Assembly: GCF_033807715.1 (NCBI RefSeq)
Contig: NC_084597.1
Span: forward strand, 13,701,704-13,765,703
Reading direction: 5' to 3'
Origin: Cololabis saira
Taxonomy: Eukaryota; Chordata; Actinopteri; Beloniformes; Belonidae
DNA length: 64,000 bases
Shown here: piece by piece, positions 48,436-60,777 of the stretch
How positions within the stretch are numbered: position 1 is the first letter of the stretch
Layout of the letters: every line of letters begins with the position of its first letter
Notes under the pieces: model-generated
Told to the model about the DNA's origin: nothing
Database searches by the model: none
Seen by the model: only the letters and a program-made list of their open reading frames with translations
Program-made: the position numbers and the translations under genes

Positions 48436-49180
48436 TAGGGCTGTTCGATTTTGCCCAAAAATAAAATCTCGATTTTTTTCTCTCAAAATCCGATTTTCGA
48501 TTACGATTACGATTATTTTGTGAATTGACAAAAGGCAAAGAAATGATTTCAAATATGCAGTTTTTTTATTGAACATTTGCCCCATTGGGCTTTAAGTGCA
48601 AACTTTGCTCTTATTAAACCAAAAATTAATGAATAAAGTGCAAAACTCTGTAAAATAAGTTGAAAAAAAGTTTTAAAAAATATAATAAAATATAAAGTTT
48701 TATCTCTGAAAAAATAATCAGCAAATCAGCACTTGCAAACATACAGTAAGTTATATTTCCAATTAAATAAAACAAGACATTTTCTAATTAAACTAAACTG
48801 GGTCTTTGCATGCTAAATAATAATGCAACCCATGAAGGAGGTAGAGGTGTGTAATGTCACTCATTACATTTGCTATTCACATTTGCAAGTTTTTTGCAAG
48901 GAACACGAGCCGGTCTACCGCATCTGGCTTGAGGGATGCCCGGTGGCATGTTACAACCTCCTACACTAAAGAGCCTCTCCGATGGGGCACTTGTCGCAGG
49001 AATTGAGAGGTATTTCCATCAATCATTAATATGGTATCAATCATTAATATGTGTGCAGATGAGGTAAAAAAAAAAAAAAAAAAAAAAGTGAAAAATCGAT
49101 TTTACGATTTTCACGTTTTAACATCGTTCTAATTACATAATCGCGATTACGATTTAAAATCGATTAATCGAACAGCCCTA
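48436..49180 (-). mobile_element. hAT element with residual transposase dimerisation domain
   Basis: Ends tagggctgttcgatttt and aatcgaacagcccta, flanked by an 8-bp duplication with one mismatch (tgcttcat 48428-48435, cgcttcat 49181-49188). On the minus strand about 48960-48995 encodes SAPSERLFSVGG, the C-terminal hAT dimerisation signature, continuing into CNMPPGIPQARCGRPARV. Otherwise deleted; contains a poly-A run at 49066-49087. Confidence 0.85.
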
Positions 49181-49188
49181 CGCTTCAT

Positions 49189-49618
49189 CTTCTAACACAT
49201 TATCATCCCTTAGTCAGGATGGAAAAGGAACTAAATTTATAAATACATAAATACCTTAATTCCAACACTAACACATCTGCAAGCTGTTAGTATTAGCCTT
49301 GGTGCTAAATGTACTTTACAACAGATGCTATTGATGGAAAAGCTTTTAAAGTTACAGCAGCAGCGGTAGCTTCCTCCAGCTTCCATACAAATAAAACAAA
49401 AAAAAAATGTAATCTTCTGGATTTGGCCATGCTGAAGTCAAAGTACGCAAGAGCATGCACGCAACTCATTATGGCATCCTAAAACAATGAAAACTGGACA
49501 AAAATAAGCACCTGGTTAAAAATTATAACAAGTGTATGTACCAGGACTCTTTACTACACTTGATACGACTTGATAGCCGTTAGCATCAGTTATGGGTTAC
49601 CATATGTTAGCTAATGGA
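49189..49618. other. Body of the TTAA element between hAT insertions
   Basis: No coding motif or separate repeat recognised. Confidence 0.4.
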
Positions 49619-49626
49619 CATAGAAC

Positions 49627-50270
49627 TAGGGTTGCCACCCGTCCCGTAAAATACGGAATTGTCCTTTATTTGAGAAAAAAATGTTGCGTCCCGTATTGAA
49701 CTAATACGGGACGCGATTTGTCCCGTATTTTCATAAATTTTTACACCATATTCTAGTTGAATTATTGAAATAAATTAACTTTTACACCATATTCTAGTTG
49801 AATTATTGAAATAAATTAACTTTTACACCATATTCTAGTTGAATTATTGAAATAAGTTAACTTTTACACCATATTCTAGTTGAATTATTGCAATAAATTA
49901 ACTTTTACACCATATTCTAGTTGAATTATTGAAATAAGTTAACTTTTACACCATATTCTAGTTGAATTATTGCAATAAATTAACTTTTACACCATATTCT
50001 TCACCTGTAGGCTATATTATACATCTGGGCTGATGTGGACATACGTAGCATAGGAGGATATTTCAGTTGCTATATGGTTGGCTGTCTATACAGTCATGCA
50101 AGTTCAATGCTATTAAAGCATTTTAAACTTTAAATCAAAGCATTTAGTTTTTTCATATAAAATAAACACATTTTTATTCAGTTTAGAAGTTTTGGGGCTT
50201 TTTTTTTTGGCTCCTGCGCTGCTGAAATCAGGGCGTCCCTTATTTCTATTTCTGAAAGGTGGCAACCCTA
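49627..50270. mobile_element. hAT-type MITE (tagggttgccac family), copy 2, with 7-unit VNTR
   Basis: Ends tagggttgccacccgtccc and aaaggtggcaacccta, flanked by the 8-bp duplication catagaac (49619-49626, 50271-50278). Between 49737 and 50000 it contains seven occurrences of ttacaccatattct spaced 41 bp apart. Confidence 0.9.
49737..50000. repeat. 41-bp tandem repeat inside hAT copy 2
   Basis: Units of the form gttgaattattgaaataaat followed by taacttttacaccatattcta; variant bases caataa/gaaata and aaatt/aagtt alternate between units. Confidence 0.93.
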
Positions 50271-50557
50271 CATAGAACATCTCAACTAAATATACTTTAC
50301 AACTCTTAGAAACTCTTATAAAACACCAAATACAAAGCTCTCGGCAACACATCTGAAGAGGAGACGAAACCAAAAAAAAAACACTAGTTGTAACAATACA
50401 TTGCAGTTGGACCTGGTATCTGGGTAAGAAATCTTGGGGATATATTGGGACTTTTACCTGGAATAAGCCCATTCGGCCTTATGCAAGTCAATTATGTTAG
50501 AAGGATTACAAAAAAAATATATTTCACAGTGAAAAAAGTTACCCAGTGTTGCTTTAA

Positions 50558-52171
50558 AATGTACATTTTTGTCTTCTCTGTGAGAAGGTACCATTTAAAT
50601 CACTACAAGATGAGTGTTCCTATAGTGTTTTTGTGGAGTGTGGGGACATTTGCAAACAATTTGGAAAGAGGAACCCCATCCAGGCTAAAGTTTTACCATT
50701 CCCTGCATTTCATAACATAAGGCAGCTACAATGTGGCTTTTCCACTGGACAGACACTAGACGATGATGAGGGAGGCATTGTAATGTCATTTTAATTTTTT
50801 TGTTCCTTTCAACCCATTACTTTGTGAGAATCAGACCAGCATTGTCTTGTTTGAGCTAATGTAGCATGCAAATCCACCAGCCTGGGGGATTAAAGACGGA
50901 TGGAAACTGAAGACATTTAGAGTTGTCTGATAAGGGGCTGTTTTTCTTTGTTTTTTTTTTTTTTTAACCCGATTTCCTGTTTTAATGTGGCTTTGCCACT
51001 ATAACTGATAAGACAACTTTCCTCTCAGCTTTTTCCTCATGTGGAAAAAAGTGCTCATTAATATGTACAGTTCTCATAAAAGAAAAATAAAAGTTACTTT
51101 CTGTCTTACTTTCTGAATCTATTTTCTTTCCAGATGTTAATAAGTCATCTGAATATCATGGCAAAGTATCTACAAGTGTGTGCTTCTTTAAATCTTATCT
51201 CAAGATGACAGCTTTAACTTTCGAGAAGTGCATTACCAGCAATGTTACCTAATATATTTATCTTGATGGCAGTCACAGCATTTTCAGTCAAATTAATTCA
51301 ACCTGGAGTTTGAAGGACATATGTAAAGCTTGTTATGAAAATAGGACCCCCGTCTGCACCCAATAAATGTAGACCCAGATTTCTCAAACAGATCATAACA
51401 AATTCTAAGCCTTTCCTTTAACAAATGCTGCAAAGTAATTTCTTTTGTCAGAAAATTGCCGACACAGTCATTTGTAAACTATGCAGCACATGTTATCCCT
51501 CATTACTCCCTCTTCAACCACACTGATTGTTAAAACAAAGATGGCTTGTGACAGGTCACCTGCAAGCAGATGGTTTCTTCACCGCTGAAGCTCTCCCTCT
51601 CCAATATGGCGACCGTCCAAAGTCTTGAAATGTCCTTCGGTCAATAATAACCCATCAACCGAAGCTTTGACCTCAGTCTAAAAAATCTGTTAAAGCTGTG
51701 GAGTCCCCCTGGAGAGTGGAAATATGACTGACAGACAGTTATGAGGAGAATTTTAAGCAAAGGAAAAATGATTCTTCTTGGAAACTTCCACCCTTTCACC
51801 CACCTCATCAACTTAGTTCAGTTACACACTGAAGTGTGTGTGACGGCTGCTTTAGACATTTACTGAAAATCTTTGAAATGATGGGCCTGTGAAAGGATGA
51901 CACTTCCTCCCACAATTCAAAAACAAGTACCGTATGCCAGACTAATTGGCGGTTCTGAACTGCTCATAGCATGTGACTGTGCGGCGGACCGGTGACCTGT
52001 GGTGGGTGAACTTCAGCAGATCCCTGTGACCCTGAGGGGGAATAAGTGCGTACACATAAAGGATGGACAGTTAGCTCTGTGGAGTAGTTAAGGGTGAAAT
52101 TCAGGAAATTGAGAAAAATTATGGGTCAATGTGGGGGAGGATTGAAACACGTGAGATTTCTTTTTCTTTTC
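50558..52171. other. Intergenic, no gene recognised
   Basis: Featureless except a T-run near 50952-50966. Confidence 0.5.
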
Positions 52172-52179
52172 TTTTAGGC

Positions 52180-52767
52180 CAGGGGTATTCAACTAGATTC
52201 GGCCGGGGGCCACATCTGCAAAAGGACTGTATGGAGAGGGCCGCACAATTTGAAAATTTGGGGGTTTTCAAAATGTATTTTGCACTCAAAGACGAAGACT
52301 TATGTAGATATAATACATTTGTATTATACATTTGAATATATCTAGTTTACATATGAATTATGTATTAATTGTCTCCAGATTTAGTAATTGTGAATGTTAA
52401 ATATAATATTCAGATAAAGAAATATTATTTTAAATGCAAGTTCAATTTAAAACCATGCATTGCGCAAACTTAATGAAATTGATATTGACCTACTTTTAAT
52501 AAAACACGCCATAATGACAAAGCACCACTTTCCACCAAGATTTCCTTATTTGAATATTATATTAAGCATTGAGCACAAGCATTGCAGTCCATAGTAGCCA
52601 GTTTGATGTTATAAATAAGCAACCAAAATATTAACCATAAGCTCCTTATGACACAAAAAAAAATATATATATATATATTTTTTTTTTTTAATCAAACACC
52701 CCCTTTTTTGAAATATGACCAGGGGCCACATAAAAGCTCCTGGCGGGCCGCCAATTGAATATCCCTG
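52180..52767. mobile_element. hAT-type MITE (caggggtattcaac family)
   Basis: Ends caggggtattcaactag and ttgaatatccctg, inner words gggggccacat and gccgcc inverted, flanked by the 8-bp duplication ttttaggc (52172-52179, 52768-52775). Confidence 0.85.
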
Positions 52768-52874
52768 TTTTAGGCTATTACATATCGGAAATAGTTGAGC
52801 TTTGCCTTTCAGAAATTGGGGATGCAACAACCCATTTCCCAGCGCATGAAACTTATTAGTTTTTCTTTTTGCTT

Positions 52875-52903
52875 GCGTGTGTGTGTGTGTGTGTGTGTGT
52901 GTA
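52875..52903. repeat. (GT)n microsatellite
   Basis: About 14 GT dinucleotides. Confidence 0.95.
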
Positions 52904-53589
52904 TGAAAACATAAACATCCTCTGATCATGACGGGCCTTATAATAAGGCAAACACAACCTCGGACAAACCTCAACAGTATTTTTTTTTCACTGTCCCATT
53001 TTTAATCTCACAAATATAAAGCCAAAAAAAAAAGAAATTATGAGGGCAATCCAAAGTACCCTCATGATTTAATAGCTTGGAAATCCAGTTTTAGCAGCAA
53101 TAACTCAAAGTTTTCCATTCCTATATGACTTAATCAGTCTCACATCAGTCAGTGTCTCACATCGTTGACCTCTCGGGTCTTGGACGTGGCTCTTGGGAAG
53201 ATTTGCAGTACTATACTTGTTATAATCTTTCTCACTAAAGAGTCTTGAACTCCAATTTCTTTGGAAATGGTTTTTATAACCCTTGAAGGATTGATGTCCA
53301 GCAACAATTGACCCATTGGAAAGTCCCACCCCCCTTAGTGACTGTTGCTAACTGAGACCTCCCTTTGGTGGTGTTTACTGTTTTACAGTATTGGAGGCCT
53401 GGGTTTGCGGACCACAGTGCAAGAGCCAGAAGCTTCATCACATCATGACGATATCTAGGATCGAAACTGTCCATGAAGCACAGATTAAGGTTAATTTAAC
53501 TTTATTTCGGTGCTAAATGACTTCACATCTAGTGCTACTCTGCAAGTAGTATCTTTAGACCTACAGTACTACAGTATACGCCACCTAGC
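52904..53589. other. Intergenic, no gene recognised
   Basis: Contains one copy (53370-53402) of a 33-bp word that recurs inside the next hAT element. Confidence 0.5.
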
Positions 53590-53597
53590 ATCTGAAG

Positions 53598-54282
53598 CAG
53601 GGCCGCCGCAAGGGGTGTGCGAACCGTGCGACCGCACAGGGCCTCGCGCCCCAAGGGGTGTTTACTGTTTTACAGTATTGGAGGCCTGGCTACGGGCCGT
53701 TTTTTTTTTTTTTTTTTTCAAATTTTTATTTATTTATTTATTTTTTTTTCCCTTGTAAATATCAACAGTCACGTTCCATTACAGACCTAAATGTGTACTA
53801 GTCGGTGCATATCAATAAATATATGTGCAATGATGCGCGTGTCTGTTGTTCAATACAACTGATCAGACCAAGCGCAGACACAAGCTGCTCTGATCCAGAC
53901 GGTGGAGTTGGAACAAACTGTCACACAATGTCGAGAGAACGAAACAGAATCAGGAAATTTCGATCAGGGGATGAAAAAAGAAAAAAAACTAAAGAAAATG
54001 GAAGAGTTTAATGCCTCTCTGAAAGGTTCGTTTGATAAATTTGTTACAAAAATCACCGATCCGACCGGGTCTCAAGCAGCCGTGGGGCCCCGCGTCGAGG
54101 CAAGAGATGATGATGAGGCAGGGGAAGGTATCCAGCATTTTGCTAATTGGAGAGTTAAAATTGCGCATATAGACACCCGATCCGACCCGAAAAACCCCAA
54201 AAATTTCATGCGCGCTCGCTACGCTACGAGGGCCCCCCCGGCCATTTCGCACAGGGCCTCGCAAATCTCCCAGGCGGCTCTG
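53598..54282 (+). mobile_element. hAT element with residual N-terminal coding segment
   Basis: Ends cagggccgcc and ggcggctctg, flanked by the 8-bp duplication atctgaag (53590-53597, 54283-54290). A frame at 53928 reads MSRERNRIRKFRSGDEKRKK then TKE, similar to the basic start of ZMYM1-like hAT transposases. It breaks soon after, and the catalytic part is missing. Confidence 0.8.
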
Positions 54283-54290
54283 ATCTGAAG

Positions 54291-54770
54291 TTATAACTTC
54301 GTCTGGCGCTCCGTAGCTCCATTATGTATGTGAACTCGTGCAAACTATGCAGTGGCAATTAACTTGAACTCGTGTTAGCACTAAGTGGTTAACTGAGGTG
54401 AGGGCTGTGTTGTTTACACAGTGATTGCGATCAAATAACTTTATGTAATATTTGTACAGTTAAAGGACATTGTTGTTTTTGATTTAACTTAGAACAAATG
54501 TAAACATCCTTGTTGATCTTGTGGCCATCAAGTTGGCAGCTTAATCCAAAGAAAACACTTATCCTTGTCTTGTTTGGATTTAGGAAATGGAATAAAAGAA
54601 ATATCATTTCTCATCTTCACTGGATACCTAGAATTGGCATAACAAGTACCCCAGGCGCATCAATTTACCTTTGTTTTTCCCGAGGGAATGATCTTACCAG
54701 TGCCTCAATCACTTCTCTCAAAGCTTTGCTTATATCTTTCCATCATGGTATTCTTTTCCGCAGGCTTTTA
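54291..54770. other. Intergenic, nothing recognised
   Basis: An open frame at 54510-54779 has no recognisable domain. Confidence 0.45.
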
Positions 54771-55215
54771 GATAGATAGATGGATCTTTATTTTCTCCCT
54801 TAGGAGAAATTTGTCTTGGACACGAGGCACGGCGACAATCATACTCCAACATACATAGAAACATAGAAACAACCCTAAAGTCTTTGCCCAAACATAGAAT
54901 CAAACCACACTACAATCAACCCACATCAGCTCCCACTCCCAGAAAACCCACTACACAATACCCCCGAGTAGAAGAAAAAACTCATTGTACAGAGCCCGAC
55001 TGAACTTATTGCACGGATGTCCACATTATTGCACTGACCTACACAAAAGAACCTACACATTATTGCAAAGCCCGACTAATCATATTGCACAAATGTCCAC
55101 ATTATTACACTAACCTATACAAAAAGAAAAACCTACACATTATTGCAAAGCCCAACCTTACACAAAAAGAAACCTACACATTATTGCAATACCCGACCTT
55201 ACACAAAAAGATTTT
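54771..55215 (-). repeat. Retroelement 3' tail and degenerate repeats
   Basis: On the minus strand, aatttctcctaagggagaaa then ataaagatccatctatctat is a typical LINE/SINE tail with (ATCT)n. To its right, 54980-55200 repeats the words cctacacattattgca and cacaaaaagaaa at irregular spacing of about 45-75 bp. Confidence 0.5.
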
Positions 55216-57959
55216 TAAAGATTTGTACAGACTCTTCAAGAGTATCTTGTACGAATTTAGCTTCCTCCATTACTGGTAATTCCCACATAATGAAAACTGA
55301 GAAATGGTCATCAGATGTTTTTATTCTCTGATTTGTAGGCATCAGCCATTAGCATTGTACAAGGCGGATGTTAAGAGGGGCCATTAATTTAATGCTTAGA
55401 AGTCTGAACGGTCACATTTTTCCCCTCTTCTGTGTTACAAACTGTCAGCTAAGTGGTTTTCTTATCTGAAAGTTGTCATTCTGCTTATTCAGATCAAAGT
55501 CATTAGTGCAGAACATGTCTATTAATGTGTTAATGTTTACAATTAATGAAATAATTTAATACAAATTAATCATATGAGCAAGTTTGACTCCAGTTTTGAT
55601 GATTTCCCGGCCTGCTGTGTATGATTAGGGCACACTGCATCCCACATGTGGATAATGCATGGCTGAATGGCAGGTTTTGTTATAAAAAGCTTCTAGATGG
55701 AAACAAAAGTTGTGTACATTCATTGAAGTAATGAAGTGTCCGAGTACCAAAACTTGACTAATTTTAAGTGCGATCTTTAGGCGAAACACTTTTTAATTTA
55801 ACAGATTTTAGTTCGTAAACCGAAGTGTGGCAGTTAAAATTTGTTTTTCAAACTACTACCTCACTACCTCACTTGATGTCTTTTGTAAGTACTAGTCTGC
55901 TTGCTGTTCCACTCATATTACATCCTTCGCTTCTCTGATTGGCTGTAGATCCACCCCCTTGGCGTCCAGAGGCAGTTTCTTCTGTGTCTGCTGGTATTGA
56001 ACCCTGGAAATCCAAACCGAATCCAGAGGAAGCCAATTAATTATTTGTATAGAAGAAGAAATGAACTAGGATGAATGGCCAGACTGGTTTTTAGTTGGGG
56101 GACCAAAAGAAACAAACTTTGCAAGTTTTTTAAAAACTGCGAATGACTGAGATCTACAACTACCGACTACTTTTATACATTTCTTTACTCAAATATCACA
56201 CATGCATGTTGAACCTAATCAAAACTAATCTTTCATGTCTCACTATGAACCACATTTGAAGTTAAGCTGAAAATGATGGGGTTTTTTTGTCTTCTATCTT
56301 CTTTTCCACTAAAGTGATTGTTGTTAATTCTAATATTTCCTTTTCAGCATGCACAAAAACCTTGATTACAACCAAAGCTTTCCTTTTCAGCTTTAAGACA
56401 ATTTCTGAATTGTGAAAAGTGAGAAGCGACATAAAAAACAGGAAGGACAAAGACACATTTTGTTCATATATTTATTGCACAGTCACTGCTGAATTCCTGA
56501 GAATTTGGTTGGAAATGATACAGCGGCTGTTGGTGTCAGCACTCGTGGTTTTTGAATCTTGTGTCATACCTTGTTGCATATTATATAGCAATCAGACTGC
56601 GGTTCAAGACGGCGTGTGTGTGTTTTGTTTTTCTTCTCTCGGTTTGCAGTTGCAATCACTTAACTTATTTGACTTTATTTGTGTGCCAGTGTTGTGACAA
56701 CTGTAAAACTTATTTTGAGAAAACACTTTGAAGAGCTTTAGCATTGAAAATATGGTATAAACTGCAAAGTGCAACTTGGAGCCAACATAAAAAAGGTGGG
56801 CTGCTGTCAAATAAAAAGAAAGAAAGAAAAACAGAAAAAGAATCTACATTTTCTGGAGGCTTCCTAGTTTCTAGTCTATAGCTTTGTGTCAGTCAGGTTT
56901 ATTGACATAAAGCAATGTCATGGAATGTGTCAAGACCTTCTTAGTGTTGCAATATGCGGTTTTGTGACAGACATGATCTTTTTTTTAAAATAGCCACCTT
57001 AATAGAAGAAAATGAAGCTAAAAAACAGGATGAAATTACTGGAAAACAGAACCCTCAGTTGTACTTTTGGAGACAAGTATATGTATTTTAATTGACTTTA
57101 ACTCTGCATCACTGGAACCCACACTGACCTGCTGTGACTTCTGCTGTTGGGGATGCATTTTTCTGTGGATGTACTCTTCTCACGTATTTCCCAACTGAGA
57201 GCCAGTCTTATGCAACCAAAAAAGGAAGCGTCCTGAGTGGGTCAAAGGATCATCAATATTAGACAGAAACGGTCTAATGGAGCGTTGTGAGGTTTAGGAT
57301 TTTTTTTCCCGTCACACAAATGAATGTGGTCATTACTCAATCCTCCTTGTTTGACAGATTCCAGCTTTGTCATGCAGCAACATTGTGATCTCCTCCCCGC
57401 CCCAGCACACCTGTGGCAGTGCAAATACAACATAGATATATATCTACGATAAACCAGGTCAATATGACGTTAGTCATGACCTGTTGACCTCAGTCACCTG
57501 AACGCAACCCAAAATGAACCTGTTTGGGATGAGTGTGACCAGGGGGTTTGAAACATGAATCCATTAAACGGACAGCTGGATTCCTGAAACGTCTTGTCTT
57601 GTTTGGACAGAAAAGATGGAAAACTACCTTGAAAACGGATTACCCTCAGTAGTGCCAGTAGTCATAGCTGCAGCTACAGGATAAGACTAGAGCAGCTCGT
57701 CTTAAATATATAGTTTCATTCTAGACATGCTGCAGGGAAACACCAGCGTGATCCACTGAGCGGTGCCCCTCACCCCTTCTTCTCTGCTCTTCTTCTCTTT
57801 CCTTTCTTCAGATCAACCCTCAGTTATTCATTTTAGGTATATCATAACCATCACTGTTCTCCATTGTTCTTGTAGTTTGTTGTGCTGGTCTGCCCCCTTT
57901 TTTCTCTTTTGTGCATGTTTGCAGGCCAGAGCTTCAGGAGCTGCATGCTGACCTGCAGT
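55216..57959. other. Intergenic, no gene recognised
   Basis: Only short frames with no domains. The last few hundred bases may belong to the L2 relic that follows. Confidence 0.5.
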
Positions 57960-58437
57960 CCCCCCCTCTGACTATCCTGGCGTTTAACTCCATCAGTCTA
58001 TACGTAGATGTCTGTGTTGATACCTACTGACATCCTGGCCTGCAGCCCCCCCAACCTCAGTGCCTGCTCTCTGCATCTGCTTATAAAGTAATTTCTGTAA
58101 TGTACAGTACCAGTTAGCCATTGTGTCTATGTCTCTCCTTTCTCTGTTCTTCATTCTCTCCGTCTGTTCTCTTTTCCTGCTCTGTCCAGCTGGTCTGCAG
58201 CAGGAGGGTCCCCCCTTATGATCCAGGTTCTGCTCAGGGTTTCTTCCCTCCTAAAGAGTTTTTCCTGCCACTGTTTGGCTCAAAGTTTTCTCTCCCACTA
58301 GGGGAGTTTTTACCTGCCAGTGTTTGTGTTATGTTTATGTAATAATTGCTCGGGGGTCATGTTCTGGGTCTCTGGAAAACACCTAAAGACAACTTCTATT
58401 GTAATAGATGCTATATAAATGAAATTGAATTGAATTA
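57960..58437 (+). repeat. L2-type LINE 3' UTR relic
   Basis: Words gatccaggttctgctcaggg, tttcttccctcctaaagagt, tttcctgccactg, tctgggtctctgg, then tattgtaatagatgctatat and the (attga)n tail form a typical teleost L2 3' UTR. The tail matches the one ending at 9110. No reverse transcriptase is retained. Confidence 0.8.
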
Positions 58438-59118
58438 AAATCTCCAGCTTTCCAGAAGTAAACACACTCCAAGCTTTGTACAAAAAGCTTGGAGTGCTTT
58501 TGGTCTCAGTAGGTAGATTTCACACCCATTTCTTTCACCGTATGGGGAGATACGTAGTCTTTATGTAGTTTGAGACAGCTTATTGTGATTTGACTATAGT
58601 GTCAGACGTAGCTGGCTGTTATCACTTTAGCCAACTGTTGAGCCACCGTGGCTCAACAGTTGGCTGTCGCTGCCAAAGCGACATCTGAAACGAGGGTGGG
58701 TGGATGGTTTTCCTCACAATGGATGCAAGGTAGCATTTATTAGCATGAGCCAAGCTAAGCCAAAAGAGCTATCTTGTGTTAGCTGAGGTAATATGAGCGT
58801 GGTACAACCAAATGTCAGACTTGTTCAACATTTCCATTTGGATCAACAAAGAGTTCAAAAGAAGTTATAGTGTATGAAAAGACCATCTGACATCATCTGT
58901 AGGTTTTTCTAAAGAGTGATTTCTGGAGCCTCTTTTTCCTTCCCCTGTGAAGAGCTACGTATATGGGCATGAGCTGACTCGGCCCAGCCCAGATCAATTC
59001 AAAAATGAATACTGGGCAGACAGAGATTGACTCATTTTTTTTAAGCCTGCCCCTAGTGATCAGTTGAGGAAGTGCATTGCCAATCCCAAAAGTGATCACA
59101 CCAGAGTAACAAGCTGGA
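58438..59118. other. Intergenic with two hairpins
   Basis: No gene. Contains two strong inverted repeats, 58465-58496 and 58629-58665, described as a finding. Confidence 0.6.
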
Positions 59119-59126
59119 TGTGGTCC

Positions 59127-60014
59127 TAGGGTTGCCACCTTTCAGAAATAGAAATAAGGGACGCCCCGATTTCAGCAGCGCAGGCACCAAAAAAAAAGGA
59201 CACCCCCAAAACTTCTAAAAGGCATAGAAATGTATTTATTTTCTATGAAAAAACAAAACGCTTTGATTTAAAGTGCTTTAATAGCATTGAACTTGCATGA
59301 CTGTCCAGACAGCCAACCATACTAGCAACTGAAATAGCCTCTTATGATACTGTATGTCCACATCAGCCCAGATGTAGAATATAGCTACAGTTGAAGAATA
59401 TGGTGTAAAAGTTAGTTTATTTCAATAATTCAACTAGAATATGGTGTAAAAGTTAATTTATTTCAATAATTCAACTAGAATTTGGTGTAAAAGTTAATTT
59501 ATTTCAATAATTCAACTAGAATATGGTGTAAAAGTTAATTTATTTCAATAATTCAACTAGAATATGGTGTAAAGGTTAACTTATTTCAATAATTCACCTA
59601 GAATATGGTGTAAAAGTTAATTTATTTCAATAATTCAACTAGAATATGGTGTAAAAGTTAACTTATTTCAATAATTCAACTAGAATATGGTGTAAAAGTT
59701 AATTTATTTCAATAATTCAACTAGAATTTGGTGTAAAAGTTAATTTATTTCAATAATTCAACTAGAATATGGTGTAAAAGTTAATTTATTTCAATAATTC
59801 AACTAGAATATGGTGTAAAAGTTAACTAATATCAATAATTCAACTAGAATATGGTGTAAAGGTTAATTTATTTCAATAATTCAACTAGTATATGGTGTAA
59901 AAGTTAATGAAAATACGGTACAAATCGTGTCCCGTATTAGTTCAATACGGGACGCAACATTTTTTTCTCAAATAAAGGACAATTCTGTATTTTACGGGAC
60001 GGGTGGCAACCCTA
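59127..60014. mobile_element. hAT-type MITE (tagggttgccac family), copy 3, inverted, with 13-unit VNTR
   Basis: Opposite orientation to the copies at 11151 and 49627: begins tagggttgccacctttcag and ends gggacgggtggcaacccta. Flanked by the 8-bp duplication tgtggtcc (59119-59126, 60015-60022). Most of the interior is the 41-bp tandem array at 59386-59908. Confidence 0.92.
59386..59908. repeat. 41-bp tandem repeat, 13 units, inside hAT copy 3
   Basis: Thirteen occurrences of tggtgtaaa at 41-bp spacing, from 59401 to about 59893. Units vary at a few sites (aatat/aattt, aagtta/aggtta, ttaattt/ttaactt). Confidence 0.95.
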
Positions 60015-60022
60015 TGTGGTCC

Positions 60023-60777
60023 CCCGGGGGCAGAGTCAGTCCCCACCAACACAGCAGTGAATGGAGCTTGCACGAATGGCCTTCAAACTCTTCAGAAAAT
60101 CATGGGTGATGTCACAGAAGGGTTTTTCCAGTTCCCTTTATACAATCTATTTATGGGATCCGCTGGAGCTTGAAGAGCTGTGATCAAAGCGAAAAGTAGC
60201 TATTTTGAAGACTCAAACATATAATGTGGTGTTGGTCTGGCATTTTTGTCTATTACATGCAAAAGATGATATCACAATTATGGCTTTGACATAAGCTGTA
60301 GAATGGATATTTCAATTTTTTGTAATTTACAGGTTGCAGAGAACAGTCTGATTCATGATTGTTTAATACATTATGTCCCTCGTTCCATAGTAACAATTGT
60401 GCAATCGAAAGACATAATTACATTCCTGTCCTTGAAAACCCTTCTTGGCTGGAGCCATTCCGTCCTACATGGACTGGACAGGTCCAGGGAATAGGCTGTA
60501 AAGCATCAATGCTGTTTTAATGGAATGTAATAGGGTGATTATGCTATAAACACGTCACACAATTTGACTTATATCGACATACACCACATGGCTTAATTCA
60601 ATTATTGCTTACTCAGAATAATGAACCTAATTCAGGTTAATCAGAAAATGCAGTTAATGTGGCAGTGTCTTCCTTAAAGTCCCGGAGTGATCAATATTGC
60701 TGTGCAGGTTAACATACCCATTGAACTGCATATCCACTCGCAATGTTTTCTTCAGACTTGGCTTCTGCACTTTGTTG
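60023..60777. other. Intergenic, no gene recognised
   Basis: Short frames without domains. Confidence 0.5.

Larger units (their letters stand above)
48022..50553. mobile_element. TTAA-flanked element hosting two hAT elements
   Basis: Left agcaacactgtgg and right cccagtgttgct are inverted repeats, flanked by TTAA at 48018-48021 and 50554-50557. Only about 11 bp match strongly, so the pairing is probable rather than certain. It contains the hAT elements 48436-49180 and 49627-50270. Its own remaining sequence has no transposase motif. Confidence 0.6.
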
